From Promerops cafer (lineage: Eukaryota; Chordata; Aves; Passeriformes; Nectariniidae), in assembly GCA_013398275.1 (NCBI GenBank), contig VZSE01009986.1, forward strand, positions 641,043 through 705,042: DNA of 64,000 nt, read 5' to 3'. The notes beneath the pieces were generated by a model that saw nothing but the letters and a program-made list of their open reading frames with translations, had not been told where the DNA came from and made no database searches. Position 1 is the first letter of the stretch. Each line of letters opens with the position of its first letter. Positions 35,233 through 47,516 of the stretch are shown piece by piece. A program made the position numbers and the translations under genes.

Positions 35233-38200
35233 GGAGCTATTGGAAGCAAATGGGACATGGTTCTGGTTTTATATACAGAGAAGTCTGTAGCGTTGGATTA
35301 CAACCAGTGGAAATGACCCGAGATTACAGTGCAGATCGTGTTGTGTACAGTCAGTAACAGTGGCTGGCGTACAAACCACAGCACAGAAGCCAAATGAAGC
35401 CAAGTGTACGGGGTACAGCAGCATGGGAGGAAGCAACTGAAGGTACAAAGAGCGTTCCCTTTACATTTGCAGGCTTTTTTGGCTAGTGACTAGATACAGC
35501 TCAATTTAAAATTCACTGTGCAGTTATTTTTCTTCCCATCAATTGCTACCAAATTAAGAAAATTCGAATGTTCAAATTACACTTTTAGTGCTATAAATAG
35601 CCATGGTTGTTGCCAAATTAATTTATTAGAAATTGCTTTATTTATAGTTGGGTATAATTCAATCATCATTGTTCTCTACTGATTACAAATTGGGAGAAAA
35701 CTGAACTATTTTGTACGTGGTCTGTAATTAGACCACAAGGATCTCTTGTACTTCATTTGGAAGTTTAATTCTGGGTAACTTATTTGAGAGAGATTTATTG
35801 GGAAGAAAGATGGAATCGTCCACCATATTACTCATTTGTGGAATTCGTTCATAGTATTTAAGGTTTAAATAGTTTATAGGTCATACTTCTTTTTAATCAA
35901 TGCCATATCCAATCTTAGTTCTAAAAGAAACACTCCATCCTCTGTGGATAAATAAATCCATCTCTAGGCTGCAGGTCAGACCTCTATTGGTGAAAGAGAT
36001 TTAGAAAAATAGACCTTTTCTTTAACGTTTAATACGCTGACTCACAAAGGAAAAGTGAAATTCATTCAAGTCTAGAAACAAATACAGTACAAGTGATTTA
36101 TAGAATTGCATTCCTTCCTTCTACAAACGTGCTGAGCATGAAACACTGCCTCTGTCTTTTCCTTGTCTTGGAGAAGTAATTATCATCAGAAAAGTCACAT
36201 CAGACTGCACTGCCAGATCTCCTGTCAGAAGGGCTCTGCCTCCTGAGCAGTCTTTGCTTAGGAATTCTTTAGATGCATGGATGGTGGTGGTTTGGGTTAC
36301 ACAAAGGTGGTATTTTAGCCCAAGTAAGCAGCAATTTTAACTGATTTTGGTTGATGATGATTTTTGGTGGGTGGAAATTCAACCATTAAAAAAAAGCCTG
36401 TGAGTTGGCCTTGGAAAGCACCAGCCTTTCCTCAAAATCTCCACTTCTGAGAATGTTTCCCATTGATGCCCTTCTCAGCAAGGGGCTGGTACATTTGGCA
36501 GTACAGGTTTCATGCTCAATTTTGTCACTAAGAACTGGACAGGACTTTAAAATCATACAGCCCATTGGGACTTGCTCTGCTGTAGTACTTCAGTGCTTTG
36601 GAGAGCCCCCACCCCCAGCAGTGTTGCTCTCTGAGAAGTGCAAGTGTCCCAGCCCGGCTCTGGGGCAGCTGGAGGACGGTGACATTCCGGAGCGGAAGCA
36701 GTAGTTAAGCACCAGTTACTGGCCCCTGCAGAGGCTCAAGAGAACAGAATTGCTTGATAGAGAAGAGAGCTGGTCGGCCTAGAAAGCTTAGTCAGTTTGA
36801 TCAATAAATATTGACTTGGGGTTAGGATGAGAAATAAGACACTGCACCTTGGAACTGGAAGACAGAGTCAACTTCCTCCTTTTTCTGTCCAAAAGGAGAC
36901 TGGCTCCAAAACATTTGTCCTTAGGGACCTCTGTGATGTCTGACAGATAACTCATTATGCATGTATGAATGTACCTGTCCCCCTTTGCAGGGAGGGGTAA
37001 ATGTATGACTGGACAAAGGCTTTTTTCTGTGATTTTTTTTCAGCCATCTGCTCTGTGTCATGTTGTCCCTGAAGGCATGGTTACCCACTCCTAAATAATG
37101 CAGCATTGCCCAGAGAATGGCTCTGTGGTTGAATATGCTCTCTGCAGTACAGCCTCCCTTTTCTTCCAGTGTATCTGGATTTCCATGCAATAGATGTTAT
37201 TAGAAAACTACACTTGTCTTTATCCTGTTATTTTGAGCAGGGAAACAGTGATATGAGTTTAAAAACACAGGAAAGAATCTGTACTGCAAATCAGAATTTT
37301 CATAATTAAATTCATAGGATCACTAACTTTTCAAAAGCTGTACTGCTCTGAATGCTGTTCTCTAGCCCACCGTTATTCTCCTTTGAGCAGAATGACTTTC
37401 CATCTGCTTAGAAACAGTTCTTTGTGAAAATAATGACAGAAGAATAAATACTGTCTCTCTTACCCTGACTTCGTTATTTTACAGGACACCCTTACAAGAC
37501 TCACATTCTGTTGGGAGTGCAGCAATACACACATTTCGGTATGCATAGATCATTAAATTGTAGCAGTGCCAGTAGTAAAGCAAAACTTGCCAAGATGTCC
37601 TGTTCCTCTTAATTAAGCTTGATTTATGTGTGCCTGTTGACTTAAGATGCAGTTAGTGTCCACTGCTGAGATGATGCAGTACCCTGAGTAACTTTGTATT
37701 GATTACGCTTCTGCAAGCTTGTGCTTTTGCAAGAACACAGAAATGAAGCTCAAAGAAAATAAAGTACATCAGGTTGTTTCCATGGAACACTGTTAATCTA
37801 TTCATAGCAGCTTCAAAGTATGAAGTTAAAACTTACCTTCTGCTCTACTCCCTTCGAAACAGATGAGTGCTATGATTAACTCCCTTTAGCTTAAAAAATA
37901 GAAGTGGATAGAATGTCAAAATACACTTTGCTGGTAAGATGAACCTACTTTGTCATAAGGAGTTACACCAATATTGGTGACCTGAAATGAGTACATTACA
38001 CAGGTCATTGTGGGAGCAGTATCTGCTTTCCCTTGTTGCCATGCTGCTCTGTGTAAAGGCAGCTTGTCTAGAATACTGTGGGCATTGCAGAAATAACTAA
38101 CTACTATTCCTTCTGAGGAAATTACTATTATTCCTTTCCCTCCCAAAATTCAAGTGCATGCTCTGTACACTGCCTGAAACTTATCTCCCTGTTTTGGGTA

Positions 38201-41200
38201 GGGCTGCATCAGGAAACGAAATTTGTCCATTGAATTTCTTGCATTCCTCCTCTGGAAAACCAGCAACCTGGACTTGTTTACTGAACAGAAATAATAAATT
38301 AACTTCCTGTAGCAACATCATTAGCAGCTTTTAGCCTGCTGTATGGATAGCTTAAACCTCTTACCTAATTTCTCACTAAGTATTGAAAAAGCAGTCCCAG
38401 CTCCCCCTACTCATAGTACACAAGGCTGTTTGCTTTGCCTAGCACACATAAACCTCCTGGTTTTACCACAGACTCTCTTAATGGACTTGGAAAAGGCAGT
38501 GCAACTTTCCCTCCAACTTCTGTCTATGATGCTCTACCTCTAAAACTGGAGAAGGACATTTACTTCCACTGTTACATTTTCTCTCTCTTGCCTCGGTGTA
38601 TTCTGCCAGAACCAGATGCATTCAGAAATCCTGTGTTCAAGCTGATGCTGCACTACACCTCATGAACTGCAAAGCAGCATAAGGCAGCTGGAGCTTCTAG
38701 ATCCTAGTTAGAGGTATGTTTAATTAATTAAAAATTAACTGCAGCTCTTACTCATTCCAACTCTCTTGTACTAACCAATGAAGGATAGCCAGTTACATTC
38801 AATTAAAGCCTTTAAAAATGGTTATTTATTCTAGTAGAGATAACAGTCCAGAGGTTTTCACAAACATGCAGTTCTGGCTGGTGAGAAGACATTTTGAAGT
38901 TGTTTACTTACACAGCATAGAAGAGACTGCAGCTTTAATTATCCTACTTCCCCAAACCTTTGAAGTTAGAAATTGGATAAATTCAGTCCCAGATAAATTC
39001 AGTCTCTGCAGTTAAAATATTTAAATGCTCTTTACATTCTTATAACTCTCACTTCTGGGTGGATTATTAATTAAACATGGAAGAGCACTCCCCCTGAGAA
39101 GGCTTCAGTCTGTACAAGAGTTTCTGTAGACTAGGCTTGATGGGTTCTTTTCAAGTACACAACTACTAAACTACCTGTGGAACAGTATATATGACCTTAA
39201 ATTGTACAGAGTTAAGGCACCAAATACAAGGTAAAACAACATCCAAAATACGAGATAGGCTTTTGAACTGCACATCTCCACACACCACTTTTGCTCTGCT
39301 TTAAACAAGTCAATAAAATATCTCAGTTTTCACTGGATTATTCAGCAGGAAGCCCAAGAGGGTCTGTGTGCTGAACATTTGAGCTGAGTTACTGTTTTTT
39401 GAGACAGAACAGCCGTTCCTAACAGAGCTCCTCAGTGTGCCCAGCACAGAGCTCATTTTTATTCTTTTGATGCCAGAGAGGCGAGGTCTTATCTTCATGA
39501 CTAAGAACAACAATCTGAATTTCATGTTTACACATCTCACCATGTATCCAAAGGAATCCACAGCAGCAGAGCTCCTGTGCTGTTTCCCAGAGCCACCGGA
39601 AATAGGAGCTGTTTTTGTAAGCTGCTTTGTGACTTGGAACTCAGTGAGGCTGGGACATAGTTTTCCCTTCGTTAAGTAACAGGCAACTGTCTTAGAATTT
39701 AGCTAAAGGCAAGAAGTTCTAATACTGAGTGAGCGTATCTTGGTATACCAAGCACAAGAGGCAGAAGGAAACTTGTAATTTTGTCTGAGTAAAGACTGAA
39801 ATACTGTCTTGTTGTTTACACAGATTTGGAGAGATGTTCAGCAATCCCACCTCTAGACTGGCTCAGAAGTACACATGCAGAATTATAAATGAAGCAAGAG
39901 ATTTTATTTCAGGGAGTTGGTGGCAGAAAAAACAGGGAGTACCACACTCACTCTCCAAGGGACATTGCCAGGACTGGATAAGAGACGGTACGTTAAAGCT
40001 GCTCACATTTATTGCTGTCTTGGAGATAAAGAAGTGTCAACAGAATGATGTCCCATAGCTGAACAGCCAACAAACAAATTTTTTTTCCTAGACTACTTGA
40101 AAAATCTTCATGCCCCTCCTGCATTTTCTACATCCTAATAATCTGTGGAGCGTGTTTTGAGGGAAATTGTTCTCAATAGCTCAATGAAAGCAAAAAGCCT
40201 CAAATAATTTTAGATTGGTGCACGTTTCCCCAGTTAAGTTCTTTCAGGGGCTTGAGGGCACAGTCTTTTATTAAGACACACTTTAAATCTTTTTTTCCTA
40301 CCAGAAGGCAGGTGTTCTCAAAGAAAGAATCCTTGTCTCCAGAGATGAGAGATACTGGAGCAGTTTTCAGATCTTTGTTAATGAGTAGAAATAGTCCTCT
40401 GGCACATGGATAAGTTGAAATATTTGTAGGAAAACTAGTTTCTCTGAAATGCTTCACAGTCTGAGTAAAAGTTTTTAAGAATCTAGATACTTATATGTAA
40501 CAATTTCATAATTTGAGAGAATCACTTATTTACTGGGATACTAGAAGATGATCAGAAAAGGCAGGGCAGGAGGACAGAATTCACAGAAGCAAAGGTTCTT
40601 AACAGCAGTGAAAGCTGTTCTTTTGTAAATTGCAGCAGCATTTACAGCACATTAAGTGGGGAGCCATGACAATTGCTGAATCATCTAATTAGCTCACACT
40701 GGCTACAGGACAGCACATTAGACAGATTAGGAACCACCTACCCAGGCACTAAATTGCCTTTGTGAGGGTTGGATTGTGCACTGTGTCCAACAGAAATTGC
40801 TTGGGCAACCGAGGCCTCGTGTTACACATTCCCTTCAGGAGCATAGGCTGGCCTCCCTCCATCCAACTGGCGAAACGCCCAGGAATAAGGTCACCGTGTT
40901 CCAGCTTCTGAATGTGTGCTTAAGGAAGACAGCAAGCACTGGCAGAGAGAGAACACGATGGCAGGAAGCACCACATAATCATGCTCTGAGCTAGCCAAGC
41001 CCTCCAAACCGGCCTGGTTACTCTAAACCCTTCTCTAGGTAGAGCATGCCTGGAGGAATCTCTTGTGGCTGGCAAAGTAGGACTGAAGCAGATCCCTAAA
41101 GCTTATTGCAAAGTGGTGATGCCATTCATTTCCAGTATAGAGAACACATTAAACAAGTTTGGTTCTTTATTGTGAATCTCTGGCTTTTAATCCTTTAAGT

Positions 41201-44200
41201 GCCAGACACCGTCTCCCAAAATACACATGATCATCTGGTTAGCTATAACTAGCATTAAGGTGGGTAGTGTATAGGCACAGACTTTCCCTGGTCTCCTATT
41301 TATAGATGTACTAATTGAAAGGAACTTTTTCAGATTTCTTTTCCACGAACCAGAAATTCAAACTGTAAAATACCATTTCTGCTCCACTGAAAAGGTACTT
41401 CAGAACTGGTAATGCTACTGGCAGCACAGAGCATACAGAACCAGATTTATGTTTGGCTCTTGGGTACATGCATAAATACAAAGCTCAGTAGCTGTAACAC
41501 AGACCTCCAACCTCACAGAAAAGGCAATTCAGACCAAGCTCCTGTGAGGAGGCTTTTAAAAGGAAACTTAAAAGTATTATGCAGAAGAAACAAGTTTCTA
41601 GTTCTGCTTTAGCAAAACCATGCTTGTTGCAACATTGATGAAGCAGATGTTACCCAGATTACTCATCAGATAATAGCCTGATATTAGGCTAAAATCTACT
41701 GATAGAATTGGCTGCGCTCTCAAATGCAAATACATCAGGCACTTCAGAGCCTACTCTGTGACCCTTCAATACATGGGGCTATTTTGCTCCATGAGGGGGG
41801 TTCCCAGGCAATCATGCATGTTAGAGTCTTATCTCTGATTCCAAGTGGCTGCAGAACCTAGGATTTAGGAATCTTAGTGTGTTTCACATATGAGAAAATG
41901 GTTCTCTCCTACTGAAAAGGGAGGCAGCAAACGCAAGGGACCGTCTCAGACATAAATACTGCAATGCTTTACTGCATTACAAACAGCAGAGTACTAGAGA
42001 AATCTAGAGAAAAAAGATGCAACGAAGTTGAGATCATTTAAAAAAACCAGCAGGATAGTGGAAAGCTTAGGATTTTAAGAGTTAAAGAGAGTGACAACAG
42101 AAAAATTCACAGTTAAAGCAATTCTGCTGGAAAGAAATACAGATGGATTAAGCTGCCAAGCACAGTCCACAAAGAAGCAGATCAAATGAGAGTCAGCAAG
42201 ATGTTTATTATCAGTTCTTGAAGTGGACAGTGCTTGTCAGGCTGACAGCAGTTAAGCTTAGGAAAGGAATATTCAGGAGAAGTTCATTATAATGCACCTT
42301 GATGCATATAATATCCTATCTGAAGGAGCAGAGCAGCCTGCTGCTCCAGGATCAGCACTGCTGGGCCTGCCAGGCTTAAAAAGAGACTGAACTGTAGGTG
42401 AGCTGCAGATCCAGCCCTGAGCTTGCACCTTCAAGATAACAGCAGATGGAAACCTGCCCCCTGAACAGGAAGGACATTCTGATTGCTCATCAGTTGTCCT
42501 GCAGATGTCATGGAAGGATTATGTGCTTCCAGGGCCAGCCCCTGGAACAGTTCCTCAGTTCATTTCCCAGGTGCAAGTTCTGCCCACAGAAACAAAGCTG
42601 ACACTATTGAACAGCTCTTTTTCTCTTACCAGCCTAGGAATTATATCCAGAAATATCCTGAGGAATGGATAACCTGTACATGCAGTTACTTAGTGAATTT
42701 GATGATTCAATATTAAAATCAAATATAGTTTATATTTGCTGTTAGTGTTTTGATGCAGACCTCTGGGCTTGGTGCACCACTACATATTCTGTACCAAGTG
42801 GTTTTCTGTTTGACACCAGTGTCAGCTGTTACCAGTCAGGGGTTCATGTTTTCATTGCTGAATTGAGACCCTAAAATGCTAATACATCATCAGAAGCTTG
42901 CTCCCTTTTGCTTTTTTATTTTTTAACCGTTTTATATAAAAAGAGTTGTTTCCAGCAACTTCAAGTACTGAAGTACTGCACTTCTGGAGTACTGTACTAT
43001 GCAACTTTGCATAACGCAAGGTTTAAAAAACAAATAAAAAAATAGGATTTTAAAACTACACATATCATGTGCACCAATAGGTCATAATCCAAACCCATTT
43101 TAATCTAAGTAAAATATTGTTAAAACATTTACTACTAGAACTGAAAACAATTATTTATGGATGGCTATATCCTAATTTCCAGCTGTAGAAAACCACAGCT
43201 AAACAAAGGATTCACGCAGAGATAAATCCCTGCCTGCCTGCCCTCCTGTCCTGCACTGCACCCACAGGAGGGAAGCAAACCTGGCTGCTTTCTGAATTAA
43301 TTTGGCCTAATGTAATTTGATCTCTGCAGATTTTAAGTGCAATATCATCAAAGTTGTTCATTCTTCATTTGGAGTTTAGCTTTAATAGTATAGGGAAATA
43401 ATTTCTCTCATTATTAGTGTCATCCATTGCACATAGCCAGAACCAAGGTATGGCATTCAGAGCAGGCCATGGCCTGGCTTTGGTACCTACCCAAAAGTGT
43501 CCACAGGGATGCAAGGAATGCAGTGCCTGACACAGCAGTATCAACACAGCTTTTTATGCTACACAGGAGAAAAATATTTGAAGGAGAACGGTCTGTTGAT
43601 AAAACCAAACAATTTCTTAAGTGTTAGGTAATATTTTCTTTTTTAACTGAAACTGGAGTATTTGGACTGGCCTTGAGAAATACAAAGTTGGGATTCAGAC
43701 CTATGTATTACCTCTTTAAACACTGAGTTAACAAGACATAATAAAAACGTGCCATATACAAGATTGTCACAGGTATATGAGATTTTTAGAAAAAAAACAA
43801 TAAAAATATTCTTTAAGCTGAAAATAAAATCTCTTACCTTTTATATCACGATCTCAGCTTACAGTCACTACATTTCTGCTTATTTTATACAAGTGCATAT
43901 GGCTATGAAGGTCCGGAGAGAATGAGAATAAAGTGGAATTAACCTGCTGAAAACTGCTTAGAAGTCTTAAGCTGCAACATATAGATGTTCCAATACCATT
44001 TAAAAAAACATTCACCTTTCAGTTATTGCTGATTGACAATCTCAAAATATCAACATACAAATATTCAAGAGGGAAAAAAACTCAGTAAATTTAGAGGAGC
44101 AAAGGTTTTTGAACTGGATGTTTCCCAAATACTGTGTTTTCCTATCATTTGGTGATGATTTTAAGAGATACAAAAGCAATCAACTTGATTTTCAAGTTCA

Positions 44201-44686
44201 TGCCTACCATTTTTGTGCCTCGTATCAATGATTTGGGGAAGAGAGAGAAAGAATATATAATTCAGTTACATTTTGGAAAAAAATATATGTTCTATTTTTT
44301 TTCTTCTGCCATTTTGCTACATTTCATGTCTGCTGACATGCACAATGGTACAAAGCACTGCTGCTTCAGGAGTGACCATTGCACGGCTCTGTAGCAACTT
44401 TTATAGGAAACATGCAAATACAGTGTAGTATTAAAATTCTGAAGGACTTCAATAGTGAAAGTAGAGGCAGATTTCAGTGCTGGAAGCAGCACTCGACCCA
44501 GGTTGTGCCTTGGTTTGGCATTTGGTTTTCCCCCCACAACACACCAGTCCTTCCCCTGCTAGTGTAAAGAAATAACCAGGAGTATATACACATCTATTGC
44601 TGTGTACCCAAAGAGAGGACTGTGGCTTGGACTAAGTATTGCTTTTCATTACATGGAGCAAAGTTCAAGAAGTGAGAAAAACACTT

Positions 44687-44700
44687 AAAAAAAAAAAAAA
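44687..44700. repeat. Poly-A run
   Basis: Fourteen A residues followed by ggaaaaaa. No target-site duplication or retrocopy body was recognised around it. Confidence 0.7.
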
Positions 44701-46479
44701 GGAAAAAAGCTCAGATTCCATGTCTGAAGTTGAGAAACCTCAAAACGAGCCACGTTTTTCTTGCTTTTAAGACATGTACAAAATGCCATTTGGAGCCACA
44801 CAACCTGATGGTTCTAGAAGTCAGAGAAGAAATCTTGAGGGCCCAAGTGAATAATAAAAGGTGCGATGCTGAGAGGCTGGCAATAGGGACTGTCAATGAA
44901 AAAACCACCTACAGTGGGAGAAGAGCAGAGAAGCAAAAACCTCACGTTAATTTCTGAGACTGGCTGAAGCTAAAGCTCCATTTAAATTTCTCTGCTCTTT
45001 CAGCTGCAAGTGGAATTTTCATTGTAAAATGGGCACTTTGAATCCTTTGAAGGTATTGAAACATCTAACACTTCCAAGGTTACCACTTTCTAAACAAAGA
45101 ACTGACAGCTCATTCATATTTTCAGTAAAGCAGAGAAATGTAAAATATGCAGCAAGGGGGCAAGTTTACAATGTGGTTAGTAACTCCCAACAAATGACAA
45201 AAAATAAAAAATGACTTCTATAAATAATTTGAAATGACTGCCATCATGTTGGAAAAGAGCATAGCGCCCTTCTTGTCTTTGAAATAAGAACAAGTTTTTG
45301 GCTTACAAATGTTCATTGTATAGAATTGGTTCATAGAATATTTTGTTTGGAATTTTACAAAACTGGGAATTCAGAAAAAAAAAAGGAAACTACAAACAGT
45401 TGCCAATCAGAGGAACTCCAAAAGAGAGGGGGGGGAAAAAATGTGTGCAGAGCAAAGATTCCTTTAATGAATATTTGATTAATAAAAATGGGCTCTGATC
45501 AGCCATGCTTTTTCTGCTCCGTGATGGCTTCCTTTCATCCATAGGCCAGCAAAACAGATCAGTGATTTCTGAGCACCTCAATTTGGCTCCATCCCCGGCC
45601 CCTGCTCTGTGTTCCGTGGGTGACACCAGGCTCACCCTCCCAGGCCGTCATCTACGTTTTATTAAAGTACCACCGACACCAAACGGAAGCAAGAGCTACG
45701 GCAGAAGGAGAACCATGGAAATGTAAACACATTCCTAAGCACAGATACTTAGCTTAAGAGTAACAGCTGCAGTTAATTCCAGGGAAAGCAGCTTGTTCTA
45801 TAAGCCACCCCTTATTCAGCTTTTCTAATATTTCTCTCCCTCTAAGGGGGCTGTGGGGAGGAGGAACTTTACGTTGCTTTAAGCACCACTCTTACAACAC
45901 CCTCAACACAGATACAGCTCCCCTTGCCTCAGCAGCAGCATCTGTTAGAGAACAGGGGATAAAGGCAAATCTTTGGAAGAGCAGGAACTAAAGCCAGCCT
46001 ATGGAAAAGCAACGGGCGAGGGCTGAGGAGAGAGTGCAACCAACAATGCTGCTTATTTGTGGGGTGATACCTTAATAAAGACCACTGGAATCCCTTGTTA
46101 GAGCCCACAGCAGTCCACAATCCATGGAGTCTCCAGTCATGGAGCTGGGGCCTATCCTGGAATTTCAGATAGGTGCACACACTCCTCATCAAAAAGAGGA
46201 CTCTGGGTTTGAGCACCAACTCTTAAAAAAGTACTGGCCTATGGCTGAAGTGTGTCACTTTTCACAGCAGCACTCAACAAGAACTGGGACAATTAAATAG
46301 CAAGTTTTCATGGGGACCTTGTTGCTGCTTTAGATTCTTATAAATGTAAGGGGGAAAAGGAGAACCTTTGTTTTAATATACAATTGACAAATAAAATGCT
46401 TTCTGTAGAAATGGTGGATGGAAAATCAAGGGTGGGCAGACAATCTTAAAAGTGAAGAAGGCCACAAGAACAAGTGGAA

Positions 46480-46509
46480 TTTTTTTCTTTTTTTTTTCTC
46501 TTTTTTTTT
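46480..46509. repeat. T-rich run within the putative STRBP 3' UTR
   Basis: Thirty bases almost entirely T with three C interruptions. If transcribed as STRBP 3' UTR it appears as an internal A-rich stretch, which may cause oligo-dT internal priming and false 3' ends in cDNA data. Confidence 0.75.
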
Positions 46510-47090
46510 GTAAAAACAGAAAAGAAAGGAAAACATGTAGCTTTTGAGCTCTAAAGAACCTGATTGTAACATTATTGTTGTCCTTTCTCTGGGCAATACA
46601 GGTGTAAGGTGTATCCCTGGAATTGCATCCTTCTGTGGGAACTTCCTTTAATACTTGTTTAATACTTGTTTCACAGAATGCAGCCTTATACAGAGACAGA
46701 CTAACTCCCTTTGTTTCATTTGTTTTTCAGCATTTTGTGTATGAGTGAAAAGTCTTCCGGGATAATTTAAGACTGTGTCTAAAATCACAGTTACAGTATG
46801 CTGATCTATAAGGAAACTCAGGTACTGATGCTTAACTATAAAAAATAAGATAAAACAGTATTTTAACCCATATTTTACTAAGTTTATTACACACCATAAT
46901 ATTTACAAAGTTAAATGTTAACTGTAAAGTTTCTATCGTGTTTGTTGTTTTTTTTAAATTTATTTTTATTTTTGTTTTTTAAAGAACTATGCCCTGCATT
47001 TAATAACCCTACAGCAAATACAGGTCATTAACTGAGTCTGTGTGACTGCATTAGGAAACAGGCAGTACTCTTGTGTTACAACAAAACAGT

Positions 47091-47096
47091 TTATTT
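47091..47096 (-). terminator. STRBP: Candidate proximal poly(A) signal of STRBP
   Basis: Minus-strand AATAAA about 345 bases after the stop codon, followed on that strand by the U/GU-rich sequence ctgttttgttgtaacac. It would give a short 3' UTR of roughly 370 bases. Confidence 0.45.
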
Positions 47097-47439
47097 GTGA
47101 TCAGTGTTTTATATTCTATACATCCTTCACAAATTTAATTTTACATAATCGGATACTTCATTTAAAACGTAAGATTTAAGCTTCTAGTTCTTCCCTATAA
47201 CAGAAGGCTGGTATAAGTTATTTGAAAATGAGGTAACATTTCACAGAACATTTTTTTCAAGTTTTAGAGAACTAAATTTGCATTTTGTTAAAATCAAAAA
47301 GTAGGAAAAAGATGTTTCTTTACAAATGACTTTGCTCAAGTATGTGTTCAAAGAAAACAGGATAAAAAGGCTTATTTTCTTCTAACATTCTGTACTGTAC
47401 TGTGTTGTTCAATCAATAGGAATTAGCTTCTGCCATTTG

Positions 47440-47516
47440 CTAAAAGAATGAGTAGTGGGGAACGGGATAAGTTGGGAATTTCATAACTGGTAACAGAACC
47501 ATTCTCTTGGGTAAAC
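47440..47516 (-). CDS. STRBP: STRBP last coding exon with stop codon
   Basis: Two bases plus 24 codons and TAG at 47440-47442, acceptor tctctgtag. The translation [12 protein letters not shown] ends P-H-Y-S-F-F, the C-terminus of vertebrate STRBP. Recognised by splice continuity, since the exon is too short for ORF finding. Confidence 0.95.

Larger units (their letters stand above)
35206..47439 (-). other. STRBP: STRBP 3' UTR (possible full extent)
   Basis: Minus-strand non-coding DNA following the STRBP stop codon. Several minus-strand AATAAA hexamers occur (for example near 41167, 42197 and 47091), so shorter forms are likely; the best distal site is at 35227. Poly-T runs at 46480-46509 and a poly-A run at 44687-44700 are the only simple repeats noticed. 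No CR1 copy was recognised in this 12 kb, and no plausible coding exon on either strand. Whether one transcript covers it all is inference. Confidence 0.45.
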
